A stretch of DNA of 16,616 nt from contig NZ_CALJRX010000029.1 in NCBI RefSeq assembly GCF_937976265.1, forward strand, positions 1 through 16,616, in the 5' to 3' direction. The translations under genes and the position numbers were made by a program. The DNA is from an uncultured Haemophilus sp. GTDB lineage: Bacteria; Pseudomonadota; Gammaproteobacteria; Enterobacterales; Pasteurellaceae. Below are positions 6,957 to 13,784 of the stretch, piece after piece (the first letter of the stretch is position 1; each line of letters opens with the position of its first letter). The notes under the pieces are model-generated. The model saw only the letters and a program-made list of their open reading frames with translations. It had not been told where the DNA came from and ran no database searches.

Positions 6957-7787
6957 ATGAGCTATTTACTATCCAAATCACGAAAAGATCATCCTGAAAA
7001 GAATGGTGAAGTACAAAAAATCACCCCAAAAACAGCGAATTGGGAGTACGTTGGTTTTGAAATGTACCATCTACAAGAAGAGCAAGAACTAACTTTTGAT
7101 ACTGAAAATACTGAAACCTGTTTTGTTCTCATCGCTGGTAAGGCTACTATTGTTACATCCCAAGCCACTTTCGAGCATATTGGTAATCGCACCTCTCCAT
7201 TTGAGCGGATTCCACCTTATTCAGTCTATGTTCCACACCAACAAAAAGTACAAATCAAAGCTGAAAGTTATTTAGAATTGGCTGTTTGTAGAGCACCAAG
7301 TCAAGGTAGTTTACCAATTCGTTTAATTAAACCAGAGGATGTTGGTGTAGAAAAACGCGGATATGGAAATAATAAACGCTTAGTACATAATATTCTCCCT
7401 GAAACTGAAACTGCAGATGCCTTATTGGTTGTCGAGGTATTTACAGATGAAGGTAATACGAGTTCTTTCCCTAGCCATAAACACGATGATAAAAACTCTC
7501 CGACTGAAACCTATTTGGAAGAAACCTACTATCATCGTTTCTCACCATCACAGGGTTTTGCATTACAACGAGTGTATACTGATGATCGTTCACTAGATGA
7601 ATGTATGGCTGTGTATGATGGGGATGTTGTTCAAGTACCAAAAGGATACCATCCGGTCGCAACTATTGCAGGTTATGACAATTATTATTTAAATGTTATG
7701 TCTGGTCCTGTAAGAAAATGGCGGTTTACTTGGGAACAAGATCATTCTTGGATTAATAGTGAAAAATATGCAGATAAATTTAAATAA
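6957..7787 (+). CDS. iolB: 5-deoxy-glucuronate isomerase
   Basis: This is a 276-residue cupin-type isomerase. It converts 5-deoxy-D-glucuronate to 2-deoxy-5-keto-D-gluconate, the middle of the myo-inositol pathway after IolG, IolE and IolD. The IolB signature is clear in the C-terminal half: FPSHKHD supplies two metal-ligand histidines, ETYLEETYYHR the ligand glutamate, and QVPKGYHPV a third histidine. RVYTDDRSLDE and YYLNVMSGP are conserved blocks of the family. TAGGAG lies six bases before the ATG. It is the only inositol gene on the plus strand, divergent from the phosphatase operon and convergent with rplI. Its presence shows that a real inositol catabolic pathway is encoded; iolC, iolD, iolE and a classical iolG are not in the window. 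Confidence 0.95.
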   Translation: MSYLLSKSRKDHPEKNGEVQKITPKTANWEYVGFEMYHLQEEQELTFDTENTETCFVLIAGKATIVTSQATFEHIGNRTSPFERIPPYSVYVPHQQKVQIKAESYLELAVCRAPSQGSLPIRLIKPEDVGVEKRGYGNNKRLVHNILPETETADALLVVEVFTDEGNTSSFPSHKHDDKNSPTETYLEETYYHRFSPSQGFALQRVYTDDRSLDECMAVYDGDVVQVPKGYHPVATIAGYDNYYLNVMSGPVRKWRFTWEQDHSWINSEKYADKFK

Positions 7788-7840
7788 TTTGAGATATTAT
7801 CTTTGACTAAGAAAAAATATTTTTCTAAATCTGTATAAAC

Positions 7841-7870
7841 AAAAACCCGACATTACGTCGGGTTTTCTTT
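7841..7870. terminator. Bidirectional terminator between iolB and rplI
   Basis: AAAACCCGAC and GTCGGGTTTT form a 10-bp stem (GC part 7846-7851 with 7857-7862) around a 5-base loop, with A- and T-runs on both sides. It serves the convergent iolB and rplI transcripts and marks the border between the inositol cassette and the core ribosomal operon. Confidence 0.88.
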
Positions 7871-7888
7871 TATCAAAAACTTTGATAA

Positions 7889-8338
7889 TTATTCTGCAAC
7901 AACGATAACATCTAATGTTGCAAATACTTCGCCGTGAAGTTGGAAACGAACATCGTGGTCACCAAGAGTACGGATTGGACCGTTTGGTAAACGAACTTCG
8001 CTTTTCGCAATTTCAACGCCTGCTGCAGTTACTGCTTCTGCTACATCACGAGTAGTGATTGCGCCGAATAAACGACCTTCCTCACCTGCTTTAGATGCGA
8101 TAGTAACAGAACCTAATGCAGTCACTTGTGCTGCGCGAGCTTGAGCTGCTGCTAAACTTGCTGCTGCCGCTGCTTCTAACTCTGCACGACGTGTTTCAAA
8201 GTGTTCAATGTTAGCTTTAGTTGCCATAACTGCTTTACCTTGTGGGATTAAGAAGTTACGAGCGAAACCAGATTTAACATTAACTTGATCACCTACGTTA
8301 CCGAGGTGAACGATTTTATCTAAAAGAATTACTTGCAT
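7889..8338 (-). CDS. rplI: 50S ribosomal protein L9
   Basis: 149 residues, the usual length for bacterial L9. The opening MQVILLDKIVHLGNVGDQVNVKSGFARNFL region carries the conserved L9 signature for 23S rRNA binding, followed by an alanine-rich connecting helix (about residues 45-75) and a C-terminal domain. It is the last gene of rpsF-priB-rpsR-rplI and lies 14 bp after rpsR. AAGGAG-like bases precede the ATG. The transcript ends at the bidirectional terminator shared with iolB. Confidence 0.98.
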   Translation of the reverse strand: MQVILLDKIVHLGNVGDQVNVKSGFARNFLIPQGKAVMATKANIEHFETRRAELEAAAAASLAAAQARAAQVTALGSVTIASKAGEEGRLFGAITTRDVAEAVTAAGVEIAKSEVRLPNGPIRTLGDHDVRFQLHGEVFATLDVIVVAE

Positions 8339-8352
8339 TTCCTAACTCCTTC

Positions 8353-8583
8353 TTAATTGTGATGAGAATCAGAGTAAGGTAATAACGCTAAATAACGAGC
8401 GCGTTTGATTGCGCGTGCTAATTGGCGTTGGTACTTCGCACGAGTACCGGTAATGCGGCTTGGTACAATTTTGCCGCTTTCAGAAATGTAGTTCTTTAAT
8501 GTAGCGATATCTTTGTAATCGATTTCAACAACATTTTCCGCTGTGAAACGGCAGAACTTACGACGACGGAAATAACGTGCCAT
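8353..8583 (-). CDS. rpsR: 30S ribosomal protein S18
   Basis: 76 residues, basic. The S18 signature is visible: CRFTAEN near the start, DYKDIATLKNYISESGKI in the middle, then PSRITGTRAKYQRQL and AIKRARYLALLPY. S18 pairs with S6 on the 30S platform; rpsF is in the same operon. It lies 11 bp after the priB stop, with an AGGAGA-like site before its ATG. Confidence 0.98.
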   Translation of the reverse strand: MARYFRRRKFCRFTAENVVEIDYKDIATLKNYISESGKIVPSRITGTRAKYQRQLARAIKRARYLALLPYSDSHHN

Positions 8584-8594
8584 TTGGCTGTCTC

Positions 8595-8921
8595 CTAATC
8601 TATAAATTCGATTTGCTCGGCATGCAATACTAACTGCGTTAAACCATTTGAGGTTTTATGTGAAGTAATAAACCCCACCACAAGAAGTTTACTGCCGACC
8701 GTAATGCTTTGAGTTTTTTCTATTAACTGATTGCCACTGACTTGAACTGGCATCTTTAACCACGCTTGGCGTGATAAACCACTTTCGACTTGTTCGGAAC
8801 GATGTTCCAGCCAAAACTGGCAATGCGCAATCCCGTTAGGGCTTTTTTTTCGCTTGGGTAATTGACACACGGTGCCGATTAACGAGAAGCGATTATCAAG
8901 TTTTGAATTACTCTTCAGCAT
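8595..8921 (-). CDS. priB: Primosomal replication protein N
   Basis: PriB is a single-strand-binding OB-fold protein that joins PriA and DnaT in restarting stalled replication forks. The gene encodes 108 residues from the ATG at 8921 (MLKSNSKLDNRF), which matches the H. influenzae protein as I recall it. A TTG at 8942 would add seven residues but has no better support. Recognisable blocks are QLPKRKKSPNGI, RQAWLKMPVQVSGN and LVLHAEQIEFID. The start overlaps the end of rpsF by 14 bases in another frame, implying coupled translation; the only SD-like bases (GAGG) directly touch the ATG. Confidence 0.92.
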   Translation of the reverse strand: MLKSNSKLDNRFSLIGTVCQLPKRKKSPNGIAHCQFWLEHRSEQVESGLSRQAWLKMPVQVSGNQLIEKTQSITVGSKLLVVGFITSHKTSNGLTQLVLHAEQIEFID

Positions 8922-9285
8922 CCTCAAAATCGTTGTTTTCAACTTCAGCTAAAGGTTTACGTTCTTCTTTAGCCGCTTTCATTGGGGACGCTTCGGTTAC
9001 GGCGTGCTTAGTATGGATAACAAGACTGCGTAATACAGCATCGTTATAACGGAAAGTCGTTTCTAGCTCGTCGATGACTTGTTGAGGCGCTTCTACATTC
9101 ATAAGCACGTAGTGTGCTTTGTGTAATTTGTTAATTGGGTACGCTAATTGACGACGACCCCAATCTTCTAGGCGATGAACTTGACCACCAGCTTCTTTAA
9201 CAGAACCTGTGTAACGTTCGATCATACCTGGTACTTGCTCGCTTTGGTCCGGATGAACCATAAACACGATTTCGTAGTGACGCAT
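8908..9285 (-). CDS. rpsF: 30S ribosomal protein S6
   Basis: 125 residues, with the S6 opening MRHYEIVFMVHPDQSEQVP, the core LEDWGRRQLAYPINKLHKAHYVL and the acidic tail ENNDFEDAEE. S6 forms a heterodimer with S18 on the small subunit platform. It is the first gene of the operon, with AAGGAG before the ATG and a structured leader upstream that may allow S6:S18 feedback. The 3' end overlaps priB. Confidence 0.98.
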   Translation of the reverse strand: MRHYEIVFMVHPDQSEQVPGMIERYTGSVKEAGGQVHRLEDWGRRQLAYPINKLHKAHYVLMNVEAPQQVIDELETTFRYNDAVLRSLVIHTKHAVTEASPMKAAKEERKPLAEVENNDFEDAEE

Positions 9286-9287
9286 TA

Positions 9288-9345
9288 CTGCTCCTTACGG
9301 GTTAATCAGCCTTTGACGTAGATTAGCCACCAATCTGCAAAGGCA
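9288..9345 (-). ncRNA. Structured rpsF leader, candidate S6:S18 autoregulatory site
   Basis: In the mRNA, GCCTTTG pairs with CAAAGGC (positions 9344-9338 and 9315-9309), and inside it AGATT pairs with AATCT around the loop GGTGGCT. A four-base bulge (ACGT) separates the two stems. Downstream, near the ribosome-binding site, there is AACCCGTAAGGAG, which contains a CCG. rpsF leaders in many bacteria carry a structured S6:S18-binding motif with a key CCG. I see a hairpin and a CCG, but cannot confirm that the fold matches that motif. Confidence 0.4.
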
Positions 9346-9379
9346 AGGAACGAAAAAATGAACGTGGCTAAGGGCGCTG

Positions 9380-9407
9380 ATTATACAGATTTTTTTCCAG
9401 ACTTCAA
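9380..9407 (-). promoter_or_regulatory. Promoter of the rpsF-priB-rpsR-rplI operon
   Basis: On the minus strand TTGAAG (9407-9402) and a perfect TATAAT (9385-9380) are separated by 16 bases, with TG directly before the -10. The start of transcription would lie about 9373, giving a ~90-base leader containing the hairpin before rpsF. Confidence 0.75.
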
Positions 9408-9430
9408 ATAATTTGTACGCTTTTCAAACA

Positions 9431-9465
9431 AAAAAAGCCGATATCAACATATCGGCTTTTCTTTT
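9431..9465 (-). terminator. Rho-independent terminator of infA
   Basis: GCCGATAT (9437-9444) and ATATCGGC (9449-9456) form an 8-bp stem with loop CAAC. A- and T-runs flank both sides; on the minus strand the stem is followed by TTTTTTTG. It lies 18 bp after the infA stop. Confidence 0.88.
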
Positions 9466-9474
9466 ATTTCTAAA

Positions 9475-9693
9475 TTAACGGCTACGGAAAATGATACGAC
9501 CTTTGCTCAAGTCATAAGGTGTCATTTCTACGGTTACTTTATCGCCCGTTAAGATACGAATATAGTTTTTACGCATTTTGCCAGAAATATGTGCTGTCAC
9601 CACGTGACCATTTTCTAACTCAACGCGGAACATGGTATTTGGTAAGGTTTCCAAAATTGTGCCTTGCATTTCAATGCAATCTTCTTTTGCCAT
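9475..9693 (-). CDS. infA: Translation initiation factor IF-1
   Basis: 72 residues, the exact usual length. The S1/OB-fold sequence is typical: [20 protein letters not shown], then [27 protein letters not shown] and [19 protein letters not shown]-1 binds the A site of the 30S subunit during initiation. GAGG precedes the ATG. It stands alone as a short transcription unit between a TATAAT-like promoter and its own terminator. Confidence 0.98.
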
Positions 9694-9721
9694 TTTATCC
9701 TCTAAAATTATGATTTTTTTG

Positions 9722-9730
9722 ACCGCACTT
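9722..9730 (-). repeat. DNA uptake sequence core (AAGTGCGGT), upstream of infA
   Basis: Exact 9-base Haemophilus-type uptake signal core on the minus strand, followed by the usual A/T-rich flank. It lies in the infA leader. It is the last exact copy before the glycosyltransferase insert, which has none. Confidence 0.9.
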
Positions 9731-9758
9731 TTTGCGGCTATAAATGAAAAACGGGCGA

Positions 9759-9764
9759 ATTATA
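9759..9764 (-). promoter_or_regulatory. Likely -10 element of infA
   Basis: A perfect TATAAT on the minus strand lies 66 bp before the infA start. No good -35 hexamer is visible 16-18 bases further upstream, so the promoter is only partly supported. Confidence 0.5.
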
Positions 9765-10022
9765 GCCGTTTTTAATGTTAGACGAAAGATTAAAATAGTA
9801 TTTTGTTGAAATCCCCATTATTTTTTCAATAATTCGATTATAATATTTTAAAAAGTAGACCTGGTAGAAAATTTAATTTAGCATTCGAAACCAGTAAGAT
9901 CTAAGCCTTATATGGCGTCCACTTTCCAAGAGGACTGTTCTATCGAAAGAGGCTAAAGCAAACTCTACTCAGATTTTCGTCAATTTGTATGTAAACCAAT
10001 GACTTCAACCCAAGGGTTATTT
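9765..10022. other. Junction stretch before the glycosyltransferase genes
   Basis: This ~260-bp AT-rich stretch holds a TATAAT (9839-9844, plus strand) without a good -35, which may drive the glycosyltransferase genes. An open stretch on the plus strand (9905-9994) encodes YGVHFPRGLFYRKRLKQTLL and a few more residues before a stop, which looks like the tail of a lost protein-coding gene; I do not recognise the family. No intact gene was found here. Confidence 0.35.
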
Positions 10023-10280
10023 ATGGCGATACCTAAAATAATTGTAATTAGTTTAAAAAACTCAAGAAGATGCATTATCTATGCAACCGCTTATTTAATT
10101 ACACTATCCGGTGCTAAGAAATTGCTTAACTACGCTTATCCTATAAGGATGCCAGCAGACTATTTGACGGGGTTAATTCAAAAAACATATATTCGTGCTT
10201 ATGGCGTTGAACCTCCTTGTGTATTTAGAGGACTCAGTTCTGATTCAGAAATAAATCAAATTGAGCATCGATATGAATAA
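10023..10280 (+). pseudogene. GT25-family LOS glycosyltransferase with a large internal deletion
   Basis: The 85-residue frame joins the first ~16 residues of a GT25 glycosyltransferase (MAIPKIIVISLKNSRR) to what looks like the last ~65 residues of the same family (YLITLSGAKKLL, YAYPIRMPADYLTG, YGVEPPCVFRGL). Family members such as Lic2A, Lex2B and LpsA are about 250-300 residues and add hexoses to lipooligosaccharide, so about 150 residues, including the catalytic middle, are missing. The frame stays open across the join. AAGGG six bases before the ATG at 10023 shows where the intact gene began. The end overlaps the next gene by 8 bases. It is almost certainly inactive as a transferase. Confidence 0.8.
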
Positions 10281-11304
10281 GCTAAAAGCCCTAAGGTTAA
10301 AAGTGGGGAAATGGATACTCGATAAATCATCAAGATCCAACAATCCCCAAAGTGTAGAACATCCTAAGAGTTTCTTATTTTTGCGACAAGATGGGAAAAT
10401 TGGCGATTATATCGTGAGTTCTTTTGTTTTTCGGGAGATAAAGAAATTTAACCCTTTGATAAAAATTGGTGTCATCTGCACGAAACAGAACGCTTATCTG
10501 TTTCAAAGAAACCATAACATTGATGAGATTTATCTTGTAAAGAAAAGAAACATTCTCGACTACATCAAGACGGCGCTATTTATTAGAAAAGAGAGATACG
10601 ATGTTGTCATTGACCCTACCATCGTGCTTAGAAACCGAGACTTATTGCTATTGAGAATAATCAATGCCCGCAATTATATCGGCTATAGAAAAGCAGATTA
10701 TAATATTTTTAATATAAATATTACTAAAGACGGCCATTTTTCAGAAATTTACAAAGAGGCTTTAGCTCAGTCAAATATCACTCTAAGTGATGATAGCTAT
10801 GATATTCCACAAGATGGCTCAACCAAAGAAGAAATCCTTCAGTTTATTACTGATAACCAGTTAAATAACTTTATTACAATGAACTTCTATGGTGCGGGGA
10901 AAAATAGAAAATTTAACGATACTCACATTATAGATTACTTAGCATATATTATAAGTCATCATAAATGTCCATTAGTCTTACTCTCAACACCCGATACTCA
11001 TGAGCATTTAAGTAAAATCGCTAACCAATTTAATGATGTATTTGTTTATCCAAATCCTCATACAACGATCTATCATACAATTGAGTTGATTAGAAATTGT
11101 GCTCTACTTATTTCAGTTGATACATCAACTATTCATATTGCTTCCGGGTTAAATAAACCGATGATTTGTTTTTACTCGCAAGACAAAGAAAATTTTACGC
11201 ATTGGCATCCTAATTCAAAGAATGCATGCCATATTCTTCATTACCATGACAATGTTAATGAGATCTCCCCGAGAGAAATAAAACCAGAGTGGCTAGATAT
11301 TTAA
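10273..11304 (+). CDS. Glycosyltransferase family 9 (heptosyltransferase-like), LOS biosynthesis
   Basis: This is a 343-residue protein of the ADP-heptose:LPS heptosyltransferase superfamily (GT-B fold, cytoplasmic face of the inner membrane). The N-terminal half contains LFLRQDGKIGDYIVSSFVFREI, the acceptor-side start typical of GT9. The C-terminal half has DTSTIHIASGLNKPMICFY, the nucleotide-sugar side motif D-T-x3-H-x-A. It probably adds heptose or another sugar to the LOS core or an extension; the donor cannot be told by eye. The ATG at 10273 overlaps the GT25 remnant by 8 bases; a TTG at 10261 is an alternative. The gene is AT-rich and carries no exact uptake sequence, unlike rsmA and apaH next to it, which suggests transfer. 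It ends 41 bp before rsmA. Confidence 0.82.
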   Translation: MNKLKALRLKVGKWILDKSSRSNNPQSVEHPKSFLFLRQDGKIGDYIVSSFVFREIKKFNPLIKIGVICTKQNAYLFQRNHNIDEIYLVKKRNILDYIKTALFIRKERYDVVIDPTIVLRNRDLLLLRIINARNYIGYRKADYNIFNINITKDGHFSEIYKEALAQSNITLSDDSYDIPQDGSTKEEILQFITDNQLNNFITMNFYGAGKNRKFNDTHIIDYLAYIISHHKCPLVLLSTPDTHEHLSKIANQFNDVFVYPNPHTTIYHTIELIRNCALLISVDTSTIHIASGLNKPMICFYSQDKENFTHWHPNSKNACHILHYHDNVNEISPREIKPEWLDI

Positions 11305-11345
11305 AGATATAAACCACAAACTTTATCATTTACTAGACTATTTTT

Positions 11346-12209
11346 ATGAATTCAAAAAAACACTTAGGTCATACCGCCCGTAAACGCTTTGGACAAAACT
11401 TTTTACATGATACCTCTGTAATTCAAGGGATTGTGGCAGCGATTCATCCGCAACCGAATCAATTCTTAGTAGAAATTGGCCCAGGGCTTGGTGCATTAAC
11501 TGAGCCTGTTGGTGAACTTGTCGATCATCTGACTGTGGTAGAGCTTGACCGAGACCTTGCAGAACGTTTACGTCACCATCCATTTTTACATCAAAAGCTC
11601 ACCGTGATTGAAACGGATGCGATGCAATTTGATTTTGGTGAGCTTTATACAAAAGAGAATTTAGCAGAAAAAGGGCAAAAATTACGCGTATTTGGTAACT
11701 TGCCTTACAACATTTCCACCCCATTGATGTTCCACTTATTTAAGTATCATGATGTGATTCAAGATATGCACTTTATGCTGCAAAAAGAAGTGGTAAAACG
11801 CTTATGCGCAGGGCCAAATAGCAAAGCTTATGGTCGTTTAACCATTATGGCGCAATATTTCTGCCAAGTGATGCCTGTGCTTGAAGTGCCACCTTCGGCC
11901 TTCAAACCTGCACCGAAAGTGGATTCCGCCGTTGTGCGTTTAATTCCACATAAAGAATTGCCGCACCCTGTAAAAGATTTATATTGGCTGAACCGTGTTT
12001 GTTCCCAAGCGTTCAATCAACGCCGTAAAACATTGCGTAATGCGCTTTCAACACTATTTTCTCCTGAAAATCTGACCGCACTTGGTATTGATTTAAATGC
12101 ACGTGCAGAAAATTTGGCTATCGCAGATTATGCCCGTTTAGCGAACTGGTTGGCAGATAATCCTCCTGCTGATATTAATAAAGATGAAATCTTAGATTCA
12201 GAAGAGTAA
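11346..12209 (+). CDS. rsmA: 16S rRNA (adenine1518/1519-N6)-dimethyltransferase
   Basis: This 287-residue enzyme, also called KsgA, dimethylates two adjacent adenosines in the 3' end loop of 16S rRNA late in 30S assembly, using S-adenosylmethionine. Family motifs are in order: RKRFGQNFLHD at the start, VEIGPGLGALTEP (motif I), VVELDRDLAERL, and FGNLPYNISTPLMFHL (the NLPY catalytic motif, about residue 118-121). The C-terminal helical domain contains FNQRRKTLRNALS. It overlaps nothing and leads directly into apaH 14 bp later, so the two form one unit. An exact uptake core lies inside the gene. Confidence 0.97.
   Translation: MNSKKHLGHTARKRFGQNFLHDTSVIQGIVAAIHPQPNQFLVEIGPGLGALTEPVGELVDHLTVVELDRDLAERLRHHPFLHQKLTVIETDAMQFDFGELYTKENLAEKGQKLRVFGNLPYNISTPLMFHLFKYHDVIQDMHFMLQKEVVKRLCAGPNSKAYGRLTIMAQYFCQVMPVLEVPPSAFKPAPKVDSAVVRLIPHKELPHPVKDLYWLNRVCSQAFNQRRKTLRNALSTLFSPENLTALGIDLNARAENLAIADYARLANWLADNPPADINKDEILDSEE
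12075..12083 (-). repeat. DNA uptake sequence core inside rsmA
   Basis: Exact AAGTGCGGT on the minus strand (ACCGCACTT on the plus strand), in the coding region near the 3' end of rsmA. Confidence 0.85.
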
Positions 12210-12223
12210 AAGAGCGGTCAAAA

Positions 12224-13051
12224 ATGGCAACCTATTTCGTTGGTGATTTACAAGGCTGTTATGATGAATTACAGCTTTTATTAGAGCGTGTAGATTTCAA
12301 TCCTACGCAAGATAAACTTTATCTTGTGGGGGATCTTGTGGCGCGTGGGGATAAATCACTTGAATGTCTTCGTTTCGTAAAATCACTTGGTAGTGCAGCG
12401 CAAACCGTACTAGGGAATCACGATTTACATTTAATTGCGACCGCAATGGGTATTAAAAAAGTCAAACCGCGTGATCGTGTTGATGCCATTTTTAATGCGC
12501 CCGATTTTGATGAGCTGATTCATTGGTTACGCTATCAGCCATTACTTGTGCATAATGAAAAGTTAAACTTCCTGATGGCGCATGCAGGCATTTCGCCTGA
12601 TTGGGATTTGGAAACGGCGAAATCTTGTGCAGCTGAAGTTGAACAGATTTTACAGCACGGCGATTTTCATTATCTTATTGAAAATATGTATTCCGAACAG
12701 CCTGATCGCTGGTCGCCAGATTTACAGGGCTTAGCGCGTCATCGTTACATTATTAATGCTTTTACTCGAATGCGTTTTTGCTATTTAGATCATCGCTTTG
12801 ATTTTGCTTGTAAATCCCCTTTAAAAGATGCACCAGCAGAGCTCACGCCTTGGTTTAATTTAGATAATCCACTTTATAAACAAATTCCCATTGTCTTTGG
12901 GCATTGGGCAAGTTTAGTCGATGAGCCTACTCCAGAAGGTATTTATGCCTTGGATACCGGTTGTGTATGGAATAATCGAATGACCCTGTTGCGTTGGGAA
13001 GATAAACAGTTCTTCACGCAAAGTGCGGTCAAAAATTACAGTGATTTTTAA
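12224..13051 (+). CDS. apaH: Symmetrical bis(5'-nucleosyl)-tetraphosphatase
   Basis: This 275-residue metallophosphoesterase splits diadenosine tetraphosphate into two ADP, and in related bacteria also removes nucleoside-tetraphosphate caps from RNA. The metal-binding motifs are at the expected places: GDLQGCYDEL (about 7-16), GDLVARGDKSLE (37-48) and GNHDLHL (about 65-71), followed by MAHAGISPDW and IVFGHWASL with the later histidines. It follows rsmA by 14 bp, as in many gamma-proteobacteria. The bases before the ATG (AAGAGCGGTCAAAA) double as a one-mismatch uptake sequence and a weak ribosome-binding site. An exact uptake core sits at its 3' end. Confidence 0.97.
   Translation: MATYFVGDLQGCYDELQLLLERVDFNPTQDKLYLVGDLVARGDKSLECLRFVKSLGSAAQTVLGNHDLHLIATAMGIKKVKPRDRVDAIFNAPDFDELIHWLRYQPLLVHNEKLNFLMAHAGISPDWDLETAKSCAAEVEQILQHGDFHYLIENMYSEQPDRWSPDLQGLARHRYIINAFTRMRFCYLDHRFDFACKSPLKDAPAELTPWFNLDNPLYKQIPIVFGHWASLVDEPTPEGIYALDTGCVWNNRMTLLRWEDKQFFTQSAVKNYSDF
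13021..13029 (+). repeat. DNA uptake sequence core at the 3' end of apaH
   Basis: Exact AAGTGCGGT followed by CAAAAATT, in the last codons of apaH (SAVKN). Confidence 0.9.
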
Positions 13052-13060
13052 GGAAATGCT

Positions 13061-13684
13061 ATGCTCTCGCTTACGGCTGAATCTTGCGAACTGTTCAATA
13101 TTCCTTTCTACCAATTCGCCCAAATGAAAAAATTCTGCCCGGAAGATATTCCGGCGATTAAAGCGGATTACAAATTACATTGGGATAACTGGAAAGCGAT
13201 TATTCAAGAAGTCGCAAAGCAACTTGGCACGCCTTTTGCTAAACCGCATATTGAAAGCTGGACCAATGGCTGGCAAGTACGGGCGCATTTCTTCGCTTAT
13301 TTTAAATACGAGTTTAACCAAAATTCTGCAGCAATCTTTTCTGTGCTACTAAATCGCCGCCGACTAAGAGTGTGTTTAGATTGGCATTGCTATCGTGCAG
13401 ATCGCTCACAAATTAATGTGCAACAATATAATCAGTGGCTTGATCAATTTGATTTCAAACAATTTGCTGATTTTGATATTTGGCGAGAAGATGAAAGCGA
13501 ATATGATGATTTTCGCCAAGTAAAGTGCATTTCTGAAAAAGATCTTCTCTTGCGTTCAGATGAGGATTTTTGGTGCATTGGGAAAAGCATTGAAAAAGCT
13601 GAACTTCATCAAATTGATCCCGTTTCATTTATCACAAAAACCATTCAACAGTTACAACCGCTTTACGATCGCTGCCATCAATAA
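13061..13684 (+). CDS. Uncharacterised protein, HI_0552-like
   Basis: This 207-residue soluble protein has no signal peptide and no membrane segment. It is rich in aromatic and acidic residues, with stretches such as HWDNWKAIIQEV, WTNGWQVRAHFFAYFKYEF and DWHCYRADRSQ. I recognise it only as resembling the H. influenzae hypothetical protein that follows apaH (HI_0552), from memory. No catalytic motif is evident. It starts 9 bp after apaH with AAGGAAA before the ATG, so it is likely co-transcribed with rsmA and apaH. An exact uptake core overlaps the stop codon region. The frame is well supported by length, ribosome-binding site and position; the function is unknown. Confidence 0.75.
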   Translation: MLSLTAESCELFNIPFYQFAQMKKFCPEDIPAIKADYKLHWDNWKAIIQEVAKQLGTPFAKPHIESWTNGWQVRAHFFAYFKYEFNQNSAAIFSVLLNRRRLRVCLDWHCYRADRSQINVQQYNQWLDQFDFKQFADFDIWREDESEYDDFRQVKCISEKDLLLRSDEDFWCIGKSIEKAELHQIDPVSFITKTIQQLQPLYDRCHQ

Positions 13685-13692
13685 AGTGCGGT
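13684..13692 (+). repeat. DNA uptake sequence core after the HI_0552-like gene
   Basis: Exact AAGTGCGGT starting at the last base of the stop codon, followed by CATTTCC. A T-rich stretch follows, but no matching inverted copy forms a hairpin here. Confidence 0.9.
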
Positions 13693-13784
13693 CATTTCCA
13701 TTAAATTTTTTCGTCTTGTTTATTTGTTATGCTATCATTACATTAGTTTAACATTTTTAACAATTTTGCTTTTAGGAGTACTTT

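Noticed and set aside
8922..8942. TTG start that would lengthen PriB by seven residues
   Set aside because: The ATG at 8921 gives the usual 108-residue length, and the extension lies in coding sequence of rpsF with no better ribosome-binding site.
13061..13684. Possible SecY-interacting protein Syd, judged by length
   Set aside because: The sequence does not resemble the Syd sequence I remember; position and content fit an HI_0552-like protein better.
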